A DNA stretch of 51,454 bases. It comes from Glycomyces buryatensis (GTDB taxonomy: Bacteria > Actinomycetota > Actinomycetes > Mycobacteriales > Micromonosporaceae). Location of the stretch: the NCBI RefSeq assembly GCF_004912275.1, contig NZ_STGY01000004.1:92129-143582 (forward strand), written 5' to 3'. The translations under genes were made by a program, and so were the position numbers. The notes beneath the pieces are model-generated. The model had not been told where the DNA came from. It searched no databases and saw nothing but the letters and a program-made list of their open reading frames with translations. Position 1 is the first letter of the stretch; every line of letters begins with the position of its first letter. Below, one piece after another: positions 40,077 to 47,015 of the stretch.

Positions 40077-41804
40077 GTGACTCAAGCCCCCGAGGACTTC
40101 CCCGCCGAGCCGCGAGCGGTCGACAATGCCGCAGATCCCCGGTTCGCCGCGCACGTCCCGAGCCAGCGGCCCGCGCCCGCCCCCTCGCCGGTCGGCGAGC
40201 CCGTGATGCCGGCGGCCGATCCCGCCGCGGGGCAGGCGATCCCAGCGGAACCGGCGTATCCGGCGGCCTCCCTGCCGCAGCCGACCGCGCCGGGAATGCC
40301 CGATCCGGGCGCGCAGTACCCGGGGGCGCAGCAGACGGCGCAGTATCCGCCGGCGCAGCAGTACGCGCCCGGGATGCCGCAGCAGGCCGGGGCGCCGCCG
40401 GTCGACATGCTGGCGCCGCCCCCGGTCCCTCCGGGCTGGCAGCAGTATCCGCCCGGTTTCTACCCGCCGCGGCCCGAGCGCAGGCGCAGCCGGGTCGGGA
40501 CCGTGTTCATGGTCGTCGCCCTGGTGGCCGCGTCGGTGCTCAGCGGAGCGTTCGTCAACGGCTGGCGCCCGTCGCTGCCGGGCACCCCGGAGGGCACCTT
40601 CAACGGCGCGGCGGTCGAGCCCGGCGAGGGCGAGCTGCCCAGCCCCGGTGAGGACGCGAGCGAGTCGGAGATCCTCGCCTACCTCAAGGAGCAGGCGCAG
40701 CTGGTGCTGGACGCCCACTCCGAGTCGCTCATCAACCGGAGCCCGGAGGGCTGGCTGGCCGCGTTCGATCCGACGCTGCACGAGGAGATGACCAGCCGCT
40801 ACGACTCCTTGGCCGCGATGGAAGTCAGCCGCTTCGACTACCAGGTGACCTCGGGTCCCCTGGAGGATTCGTCGGGGGCGGTGCCGCTGTACGACATCAC
40901 CGTCGCGGTCTCCTACTGCTTCGCGACCCCGGCCGACGAGTGCTCGCCGGCCGACGTCGTCTTCGACACCGTGTGGCGCGCGGGCGACGAGGGCATGGTG
41001 ATGGTGCAGGTGGACCCGTCCGAGGGCGGCGACGGTCCGCACCCGTGGGAGGTCACCGACATGGTCGCCGCCGTCGGCGAGCGCACGGTCGTGGCCGTCC
41101 CCGAGAACATGGCCGATGAATTGGACGCCGCGCTCGAGGTTTCCGAGGCCGCGGCCGAGAACGCCGACGAGTGGGCGAAGTGGGAGGTCCCCGACCGCTA
41201 CGTCGTCTACATCGCCGGGGACGAGGAGTTCGAGGAATGGTTCGGCGGCATCTGGGACTCCGGGGACGTGCTCGGGTTCGCGCTGCCGCTGTCGGGGACC
41301 GTCGACGGTGAACGGGTGCCCTCGACGTACGCGACCGTCATGGCCGTCGACCGCACCGGTTGGGGCGCCGAGCTGGACAGCGTCATCCGGCACGAGCTCG
41401 GCCACGCCGTGACGCTGTGGGCCGCGCCGTCGGAGCGGTACGCCAACGACACCTGGTGGATGGTCGAGGGCATCGCCGAGTACATCGACCACGGTGAACG
41501 CGACTACGACGAGTACGAGCGGGCGTGGGACGTCGAAGAGTATGTGGCCCAAGGCGGTTGCGAGACCGACATCCTTCCGCCCGACGAGGACGACGACACC
41601 CTCGCCGGCTCCGGCAAGTACGGCTGCGGCTTCCTCGGCGTGACCTACATGATCAACACCTACGGCGAGGACGAGTTCGCCGAATGGTTCGGTTTGACTG
41701 CCCGAGAAGGACAGTCGCCGGACGAATCGGCCGAGTCGATCTTCGGCAAGAGCAATGCCGAACTGATGGAGGAGATTACGGCCTTCATTGCCCAGACCGT
41801 GTGA
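40077..41804 (+). CDS. membrane-anchored zinc metalloprotease with proline-rich cytoplasmic tail
   Basis: A 575-residue type II membrane protein. Residues 1-130 are disordered and rich in Pro, Ala, Gln and Tyr (QYPGAQQTAQYPPAQQYAPG). ERRRSR is followed by one transmembrane helix (about 140-161, VGTVFMVVALVAASVLSGAFV). The extracellular part has an SnoaL/NTF2-like region (~200-320) and a gluzincin peptidase domain with H439ELGH and the third ligand in WMVEGIAEYIDHGE. Pairs of cysteines (CETD, GCGF) may form disulfides outside. The natural substrate is unknown; a surface processing role is inferred. It is a stand-alone gene with a leaderless-type start. Confidence 0.85.
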   Translation: MTQAPEDFPAEPRAVDNAADPRFAAHVPSQRPAPAPSPVGEPVMPAADPAAGQAIPAEPAYPAASLPQPTAPGMPDPGAQYPGAQQTAQYPPAQQYAPGMPQQAGAPPVDMLAPPPVPPGWQQYPPGFYPPRPERRRSRVGTVFMVVALVAASVLSGAFVNGWRPSLPGTPEGTFNGAAVEPGEGELPSPGEDASESEILAYLKEQAQLVLDAHSESLINRSPEGWLAAFDPTLHEEMTSRYDSLAAMEVSRFDYQVTSGPLEDSSGAVPLYDITVAVSYCFATPADECSPADVVFDTVWRAGDEGMVMVQVDPSEGGDGPHPWEVTDMVAAVGERTVVAVPENMADELDAALEVSEAAAENADEWAKWEVPDRYVVYIAGDEEFEEWFGGIWDSGDVLGFALPLSGTVDGERVPSTYATVMAVDRTGWGAELDSVIRHELGHAVTLWAAPSERYANDTWWMVEGIAEYIDHGERDYDEYERAWDVEEYVAQGGCETDILPPDEDDDTLAGSGKYGCGFLGVTYMINTYGEDEFAEWFGLTAREGQSPDESAESIFGKSNAELMEEITAFIAQTV

Positions 41805-41813
41805 GATCGCCTG

Positions 41814-41842
41814 TTGCCCAATGAGCCGGACTGCCGTAACAT
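41814..41842 (+). promoter_or_regulatory. probable promoter of the HTH gene
   Basis: TTGCCC (41814-41819) and TAACAT (41837-41842) are 17 bases apart. They give a leader of about 140 bases before the ATG at 41991. Confidence 0.45.
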
Positions 41843-41990
41843 GAGCAACATCCCAATCGATAGACATCAACGTCACGGACGGTGACGACCGACTCGTCTC
41901 GGTTCATAAGGGCATTCGCGTCCGCCACACCTCTAAGACATCACACAACCCCACGTCCTCGCACCAGCCCTCGACAGAACGGTGAGACAC

Positions 41991-42194
41991 ATGAGCGAAC
42001 ACGGGGACCTCCTCGACGAGGTCAAGTTTTTGACGGTGACAGAAGTTGCCGACTTGATGCGCGTCTCGAAGATGACGGTGTATCGACTCGTCCACAACGG
42101 TGAGATCGCGGCGGTGCGGGTGGGGCGCTCTTTCCGCGTCCCCGAAAGCGCCGTCAAGACCTATCTCTCGGAAGCGCTCCAGACTGAAGAGTGA
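41991..42194 (+). CDS. excisionase-family (MerR-like HTH_17) DNA-binding protein
   Basis: A 67-residue protein that is almost wholly one MerR-like winged helix: FLTVTEVADLMRVSKMTVYRLVHNGEIAAVRVGRSFRVPESAVKTYL. This is the conserved actinobacterial small HTH protein usually found a short distance before the bS22 gene, as here. Annotators often call it excisionase-like, but it is a chromosomal regulator and there is no phage context. Its target is not known to me. ATG at 41991 has GGTGAG five bases upstream. The run of conserved neighbours (HTH, bS22, DUF2516) supports vertical inheritance of this end of the window. Confidence 0.9.
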   Translation: MSEHGDLLDEVKFLTVTEVADLMRVSKMTVYRLVHNGEIAAVRVGRSFRVPESAVKTYLSEALQTEE

Positions 42195-42196
42195 CA

Positions 42197-42234
42197 CCGG
42201 GCCGCGGACCCCTGACCCTGGGGGCCGCGGCCGG
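42197..42234 (+). terminator. hairpin after the HTH gene
   Basis: CCGGGCCGCGGACCCC (42197-42212) pairs with GGGGCCGCGGCCGG (42221-42234) with two single-base bulges. It follows the stop codon directly and lacks a long T-tract. Confidence 0.6.
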
Positions 42235-42388
42235 TTCATGCCCCCGGGCGACGAACGGCCGCCCGGGGTCACGGCCGCGCCTGTGACGGGGATCGGCGGT
42301 CGCATTCCCCGCCCGGCACACGTTAGGCAGTCCGAGATAGGCTGGTCAGGCTCTAAGTAATGTCTACGAACATCTGTGAGGAAGCTCT

Positions 42389-42490
42389 ATGGGCTCGGTC
42401 ATCAAGAAGCGACGCAAGCGCATGGCGAAGAAGAAGCACCGCAAGCTGCTCCGTAAGACCCGCGTGCAGCGTCGCAAGCTCGGCAAGTAG
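42389..42490 (+). CDS. ribosomal protein bS22 (AURKAIP1/COX24 domain)
   Basis: A 33-residue protein, [20 protein letters not shown] then [13 protein letters not shown], with 19 Lys/Arg residues. It matches the small actinobacterial protein found in mycobacterial ribosome structures near the decoding centre of the 30S subunit and named bS22. It shares the AURKAIP1/COX24 domain with mitochondrial ribosomal proteins. GAGGAAG lies about six bases before the ATG. It is too short for normal gene-length cutoffs. It sits between the HTH gene and DUF2516, its usual neighbourhood. Confidence 0.93.
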   Translation: MGSVIKKRRKRMAKKKHRKLLRKTRVQRRKLGK

Positions 42491-42521
42491 CCGAGACGAC
42501 CGGTTCCTGATTCCCTGCGGG

Positions 42522-42527
42522 TAGGCT
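42522..42527 (+). promoter_or_regulatory. leaderless -10 box, TAGGCT
   Basis: TAGGCT ends seven bases before the ATG of the DUF2516 gene, which has no ribosome site. Confidence 0.5.
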
Positions 42528-42534
42528 GGCCCAC

Positions 42535-42858
42535 ATGCCAGAGCTGTTTGACTCCGCATTGCCGTTCGCGTTCGAAATCCGCAACACGGTCTGGATGGTC
42601 GTCGGGTACGGCGCCGCGCTCCTGTCGCTGATCGCGGCGGTGCACTGCGCGGTGCAAAAACCCGATGCGTTCAGTGCCGTCGGCACGCTCTCCAAGGGTG
42701 CGTGGATGGGGCTTCTGATCATCAGCTTCGCGCTGGCGCTCCTCTTCGGCGGTTTCAACGGACTCGGCCTCTTCGGCCTCATCGCCTTGTGCGCCGCGCT
42801 CGTCTATCTCCTCGATGTCCGCAAGGGCATCAGGGACATCGGCGGGAGCGTCTACTAG
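42535..42858 (+). CDS. DUF2516 family membrane protein
   Basis: A 107-residue actinobacterial membrane protein of unknown function. Three hydrophobic helices are visible: VWMVVGYGAALLSLIAAVHC (~19-38), WMGLLIISFALALLFGG (~57-73) and LGLFGLIALCAALVYLLDV (~77-95). A KPDAFSAVGTLSKG loop and a final DVRKGIRDI motif are typical of the family. The start has no Shine-Dalgarno sequence and sits seven bases after TAGGCT. A strong terminator follows. Confidence 0.9.
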   Translation: MPELFDSALPFAFEIRNTVWMVVGYGAALLSLIAAVHCAVQKPDAFSAVGTLSKGAWMGLLIISFALALLFGGFNGLGLFGLIALCAALVYLLDVRKGIRDIGGSVY

Positions 42859-42881
42859 CTTCGGCGCCAACCGCATACTTC

Positions 42882-42913
42882 AAAGCCGCGCCCGCTGATG
42901 CGGGCGCGGCTTT
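42882..42913. terminator. intrinsic terminator after DUF2516 gene
   Basis: A perfect 14-bp stem AAAGCCGCGCCCGC (42882-42895) with loop TGAT and its complement (42900-42913), ending in TTT. It serves the rightward gene and could also act on the leftward htpX transcript. Confidence 0.85.
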
Positions 42914-42920
42914 CGGTGCG

Positions 42921-42942
42921 TGCGTTCCTATAGGATATAGGA
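42921..42942. repeat. palindromic AT-rich repeat, copy 1
   Basis: TGCGTTCCTATAGGATAT (42921-42938) is identical to 46993-47010. It includes the inverted repeat TCCTATA-GGA-TATAGGA (42926-42942). It lies between the terminator of the DUF2516 gene and the end of htpX. Confidence 0.6.
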
Positions 42943-43022
42943 TCCGGCGGGACGGTGCCGCCTCGCCGGGTCGACGGACGAGGCACTCCGCACGGGACCG
43001 GTGCTTCCCGGCTTCGGCCCTG

Positions 43023-43883
43023 CTAGCGGATCGCTCCTCCGCGGGCCATCTCGCGCAGCCGGGCGACGCGCTGCTCGGTCGGCGGGTGCGTCGAGAACAG
43101 GCTCGACATGCCGCCGCGCAGCGGCGACGAGATCATCAGGTGGGCCTCGCTCGCGAGCGGGCTGTCCGCGCGCGCCGGCATCCGGTCGATCCCGCCCGAG
43201 ATCTTCTGCAACGCGCTGGCCAGGGCCAGCGGGTCCCCGGTCAGCTTCGCGCCCGAGGCGTCGGCCTCGTATTCGCGCGATCGCGAGACGGCCATGCGGA
43301 TGACCCCGGCCGCGAGTGGTCCCAGGAGCATGGTCAGCAGCAGCACCAGCGGGTTCGGGCCTTCGCGGTCATTCCCGCCCATGGGGATGAACCAGGCGAT
43401 ATTGGCGATCATGGTGATGATGCCCGCCAGAGCCCCGGCGACCGACGAGATGAGGATGTCGCGGTTGTAGACGTGGGAGAGCTCGTGGCCGAGCACTGCC
43501 CGCAGTTCGGCGGGCGTGAGCAGCTGCAGGATGCCCTCGGTGACCGCGACCGCCGCGTTCTGGGGGTTGCGGCCGGTGGCGAAGGCGTTGGGCTGCATGG
43601 TCGGGGAGACGTAGAGCCGGGGCATCGGCTGCCCCGCGCGCTGCGAAAGCTCGCGGACCATGGCGTACAGCTGCGGCGCCTGCGCCTCGGTGACGGGTCG
43701 GGCGCGCATCGAGCGCAGCGCCAGCTTGTCCGAGTTGAAGTACGCGTAGGCGTTCATGCCGACGGCGATGGCCGCCGCGATGAGGACGCCGGTCGAGCCG
43801 CCGAAAAGGTAGCCGATGGCGATGACGATCGCCGACAGGCCGCCGAGAAGCATTGCGGTTTTCAAGCCGTTGTGGTGTTGCAT
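43023..43883 (-). CDS. htpX: membrane zinc metalloprotease HtpX (M48B)
   Basis: A 286-residue inner-membrane protease for quality control of membrane proteins. Two N-terminal helices ([19 protein letters not shown] and [18 protein letters not shown]) precede the active site H133ELSH in the cytoplasm. MYVSP-like [18 protein letters not shown] is the conserved family block. Two further helices ([37 protein letters not shown]) follow. The third zinc ligand is in [15 protein letters not shown], and [14 protein letters not shown] ends it. ATG at 43883 has GGGGAAGG upstream. It sits alone, converging on the DUF2516 gene. Confidence 0.95.
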   Translation of the reverse strand: MQHHNGLKTAMLLGGLSAIVIAIGYLFGGSTGVLIAAAIAVGMNAYAYFNSDKLALRSMRARPVTEAQAPQLYAMVRELSQRAGQPMPRLYVSPTMQPNAFATGRNPQNAAVAVTEGILQLLTPAELRAVLGHELSHVYNRDILISSVAGALAGIITMIANIAWFIPMGGNDREGPNPLVLLLTMLLGPLAAGVIRMAVSRSREYEADASGAKLTGDPLALASALQKISGGIDRMPARADSPLASEAHLMISSPLRGGMSSLFSTHPPTEQRVARLREMARGGAIR

Positions 43884-43949
43884 GTTTGCCTTCCCCCTGT
43901 GAGGCCCAACGTCTCAATACTCGCAAGTATTCCGCTGTGACCTGGGATT

Positions 43950-45539
43950 TCACTGGGAAATGCGGGTGAACTCCAACACCGTTTGCGGCGCCAGGCCGAT
44001 GGCGAGGAGGACCAGGCCGATGACGGCGACCGCGATGGTGAAGCGGGCCTTCGGGGTCGGGGTGCCCCGGCCGAGCAGGACTGTGCGCGCGAGCGGGAGG
44101 TAGTAGGCGAGTCCGACGATGGCCCCGGCGGCGACGATGATGGCGAGCCACACCGCGGAGGAGGCGAGGAATTCGAGGATGACGATCTTGGCGAAGGTCC
44201 CGGCCAGCGCGGGCGGAAGCCCGGACAGGCCGACGACGGCGATGAGGAAGACGGTCGCCGGGAGGGGCGCGGTGCGGAACAGGCCGGCGAGTTCGGTGAT
44301 GTTTCCGGCGCTTGCCTTCAAATCGGACCCCTGGGGACCCCCCGATTCAATCGTGGCGCGGGGGTGTGACAGCTCGGTAGAACTGCGGAGTGTCCCGGCG
44401 TTTACCTTCAAATCGGGCGCGCTGAGGTCCCCCCGACTCAACAGTGGCTCGGGGGTGCGACCTTTTTCTGCGGTTGCGGTTGCGGTTGCGGTTTCTGTTT
44501 CTGTATCGGGCCTGACCGCCGTCAATGCAGCGAACGCTCCCGCCTCCAGCAGCACGAAGAACACCGCGTACGCCAGCGCCGCCGAGGCGGCCGCATCCGG
44601 GGCCCCGCGGCCCGCCGCCGTCGCCAGTGCGGCCAGCGGCGCGAGCACGTACCCGGCGTGCGCGATGCCCGACCACGCCAGCAGCGAAACCGTTCGCCGC
44701 TGCACCAGCGCGGCCACGTTCCCCACCGCGATCGACGCGACGCTCAACGCCGCCAGCACGATCCCGGCCGGCAGACCCGCCTGCGGGGCGAGCCCGAAGT
44801 AGACGACCCAGGTGATGGCGACCGCGCCGCCGAGTTTGGAGGCGCTCGCCAGGTACGTCGCGATCGGCAGCGGTGCCCGCTCGAGCACGAGCGGCGCCCA
44901 GGCGTGCAGCGGTGCGGCAGCCAACTTGAAAGCGAGCCCGCCCAGCAGCAGCGCCACCCCGGCGGCCACAAGTCCTGGATGTGCCCCCGCGAGTTCGGTT
45001 GCGAGACCGGCGAAGTGGACCGTTCCGCTCGCCGCGTACAGCAGTGCCGCGCCCATGAGCGCGGTCGCCGACGAGGCGATGGAGGCGATCAGGAAGGTCA
45101 CTCCGGCTTCGGCCCCGTCCCGGCCGGGACGGGTCACGAGGACGTACAGCGGTACGGTCAGCGTCTCCAGGGCCACGATGAGGGTGATGAGGTCTCCGCT
45201 GCCGGCCAGCGTGATGCCTCCGGCGGCGCTGGCGGCCAGCAGGAAGCAGTATTCGGCGCCGGCGCGCGCGCTCAGGGCGGCGACCAGGACGGTGAGGAGG
45301 GCGAACAGGGCGGCCAGACCCATCGTCGCGTCGCTCGCGATGTAGGAATGCCACTCGCCTACCGCGAAGGTCCGCCGGTCTGCTCCGACACCGATCCAGA
45401 TCGCGGCACCGGCCGAGATGCTCAGTCCGATCATGGTGCAGGCCTTGGCGAGGCGTCCGGCGAACAGTGCGACGGCGGCGGTGGCCGCCGCCAGGTACAG
45501 CGGGAGCAGGGCCGCGTGGTCGATCGGCTGCGACACCAT
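43950..45539 (-). CDS. nuoN: NADH-quinone oxidoreductase subunit N
   Basis: A 529-residue antiporter-like membrane subunit of complex I. The conserved blocks are LITLIVALETLTVPLYVLV, GLAFKLAAAPLHAWAPLVLERAPLPIATYLASASKLGG with the proton-channel Lys, and SLLAWSGIAHAGYVL. Between about residues 345 and 425, where relatives have a short loop before the next helix, this protein has an insert: TETETATATATAE, then two stretches ending DLKVNAGT and DLKASAGN. At DNA level these are two copies of a ~66-base repeat. Helices resume at LPATVFLIAVVGLSGLPPAL, so the frame is intact. ATG overlaps the nuoM stop by one base (TGATG). Confidence 0.9.
   Translation of the reverse strand: MVSQPIDHAALLPLYLAAATAAVALFAGRLAKACTMIGLSISAGAAIWIGVGADRRTFAVGEWHSYIASDATMGLAALFALLTVLVAALSARAGAEYCFLLAASAAGGITLAGSGDLITLIVALETLTVPLYVLVTRPGRDGAEAGVTFLIASIASSATALMGAALLYAASGTVHFAGLATELAGAHPGLVAAGVALLLGGLAFKLAAAPLHAWAPLVLERAPLPIATYLASASKLGGAVAITWVVYFGLAPQAGLPAGIVLAALSVASIAVGNVAALVQRRTVSLLAWSGIAHAGYVLAPLAALATAAGRGAPDAAASAALAYAVFFVLLEAGAFAALTAVRPDTETETATATATAEKGRTPEPLLSRGDLSAPDLKVNAGTLRSSTELSHPRATIESGGPQGSDLKASAGNITELAGLFRTAPLPATVFLIAVVGLSGLPPALAGTFAKIVILEFLASSAVWLAIIVAAGAIVGLAYYLPLARTVLLGRGTPTPKARFTIAVAVIGLVLLAIGLAPQTVLEFTRISQ
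44305..44370. repeat. 66-bp direct repeat inside nuoN, copy 1
   Basis: About 80% identical by eye to copy 2 at 44395-44461, with a one-base indel that changes the reading frame inside the unit. The similarity is therefore at DNA rather than protein level. Confidence 0.6.
44395..44461. repeat. 67-bp direct repeat inside nuoN, copy 2
   Basis: Second copy, starting 90 bases after the first. It is flanked at 44470-44500 by GCGGTT repeated four times and TCTGTT repeats, which encode the TETETATATATA stretch. Confidence 0.6.
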
Positions 45540-46954
45540 CACAGGACCCCCGTCGCGAACAGGTCGAGGAGGGGGCCCGGGGCCAGGCCGAGCAGGAGCA
45601 CGGCGGCCACGAGCGGCGACCACGTCGCGAATTCGATGGCCGAGACGGCACCGAGCCCTTCGAACGCGGGCGCGACCGGTCCGTGGCTGACGCGTCTGAG
45701 CATGCGCAGCAGGTAAGCGGCCGTGAGGAACGCGCCGAACGCGGCGATGGCGGCGAGGGCGATCCAGGCCCCGCCGCGCTCGACGGCGGCGTACACGGTG
45801 AATGCCTCGCCCCAGAACCCGGCCAGGCCCGGCAGGCCCAGGGAGGCGAACGCCGCGAAGCCGAGCAGTCCGGCGAGGGCGGGGGCGGCCAGGCGCAGCC
45901 CGCCGAGGTCGACCAGGCGTCCCGTGTGGGCCCGGTCCTTGACCGCACCGGCCAGGAAGAACAGCAGTGGCGTGACGAGCCCGTGGGCGAGGTTCGCGAA
46001 CAGCGCCGCCCGCACCCCCGCCTCGGTGCCGGTGGCGAAGGCGAGGACCACGAACCCCATGTGCCCCACCGAGGAGTAGGCGATGAGGCGCTTGAGCTCG
46101 CCGAGCCGCAGGCACACCAGGCTCGCGACGATGATGCCGATCGCGGCCAGGATCGCCAGGACGGGCGCGGCGTCGGCCGCGCCGTGCGGGGCCAGGCCGC
46201 CGGCGACGCGGATGAGCCCGTAGGTCCCGAGCTTGAGCAGCACCCCGGCGAGCAGGACCGACCCGACGGTGGGGGCGGCGGTGTGCGCGTCGGGGAGCCA
46301 GGAGTGCAGCGGCCACAGGGGAGCCTTCACGGCGAACCCGGCGGCCAGCAGGGTGAATACGAGGAGCGAGGCGTCGGCGCTGACCCCGCCGGTCGCGATG
46401 ATCTCGCCGAGGTCGGCGGTGCCGGTGTCGGCGACGGCCACGAACAGGCCGGTCGCCATCAATAGCGACCCGGTGACGGTGAACAGCGCGAACTTGGCCG
46501 CCGCGTGTCGGCGGGTGGCCTCGTCGCCGTAGCGGTAGACGATCGCCCACATCGGCAGCAGCACCGCTTCGAAGGCGATGAAGAACAGGATCAGGTTGTC
46601 GGAGAGGAAGACCGCGATGGACGCGGCCTGGACGGCCAGCAGCAGCGCGGTGAGCGTGGAGGACGCGCCCTTATGTGCGTTGTGGACGCAGCACAGCAGC
46701 CCCAGCAGCGCGGTGAGCAGCGCGAGCGGCCATGAGACGCCGTCGACCGACAGCGAGAAGTCCAGGTGGATCGACGGGGCCCAGGCCAGGTCGACCGCGT
46801 GCCACCACCCGTCGCCGCGTCCCAGCGGCAGCACCGCCAAGGCCGCGAATGACCCGGCGGCGGAGGCGACCCCGATCCAATTGCGCCGCAGCCACCACGA
46901 CAGCGCCGCCCCCACCAGGGGCAGCGCGACGGCGGCAATGAGCATCAGCCCCAT
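45539..46954 (-). CDS. nuoM: NADH-quinone oxidoreductase subunit M
   Basis: A 471-residue antiporter-like membrane subunit of complex I with 14 predicted helices. The proton-path residues are visible: Glu in FIAFEAVLLPMWAIV (TM5) and Lys in FAVKAPLWPLHSWLPDAH (TM7). LKLGTYGLIR, RLIAYSSVGHMGFVVL and GLPGLAGFWGEAFTVY are further conserved stretches. It begins 61 bases after nuoL; the gap contains a palindromic repeat rather than a clear ribosome site. Its stop overlaps the nuoN start by one base. Confidence 0.94.
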   Translation of the reverse strand: MGLMLIAAVALPLVGAALSWWLRRNWIGVASAAGSFAALAVLPLGRGDGWWHAVDLAWAPSIHLDFSLSVDGVSWPLALLTALLGLLCCVHNAHKGASSTLTALLLAVQAASIAVFLSDNLILFFIAFEAVLLPMWAIVYRYGDEATRRHAAAKFALFTVTGSLLMATGLFVAVADTGTADLGEIIATGGVSADASLLVFTLLAAGFAVKAPLWPLHSWLPDAHTAAPTVGSVLLAGVLLKLGTYGLIRVAGGLAPHGAADAAPVLAILAAIGIIVASLVCLRLGELKRLIAYSSVGHMGFVVLAFATGTEAGVRAALFANLAHGLVTPLLFFLAGAVKDRAHTGRLVDLGGLRLAAPALAGLLGFAAFASLGLPGLAGFWGEAFTVYAAVERGGAWIALAAIAAFGAFLTAAYLLRMLRRVSHGPVAPAFEGLGAVSAIEFATWSPLVAAVLLLGLAPGPLLDLFATGVL

Positions 46955-46964
46955 GGCGCCACCG

Positions 46965-46990
46965 TTCCTATAGGATATATCCTATAGGAA
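46965..46990. repeat. 26-bp perfect palindrome between nuoL and nuoM
   Basis: TTCCTATAGGATA is followed at once by its reverse complement. The half-unit TTCCTATAGGATAT recurs at 46997-47010 and at 42925-42938. In RNA it would form a 13-bp hairpin 11 bases upstream of nuoM. Confidence 0.75.
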
Positions 46991-46992
46991 AT

Positions 46993-47010
46993 TGCGTTCC
47001 TATAGGATAT
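46993..47010. repeat. palindromic AT-rich repeat, copy 3
   Basis: TGCGTTCCTATAGGATAT, identical over 18 bases to copy 1 at 42921-42938. It starts three bases after the perfect palindrome and ends five bases before the last base of nuoL. Confidence 0.65.
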
Positions 47011-47015
47011 GCGAT

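Noticed and set aside
41991..42194. Prophage or integrative element excisionase
   Set aside because: No integrase or attachment repeats are near, and this small HTH gene is a standard neighbour of bS22 in actinobacteria.
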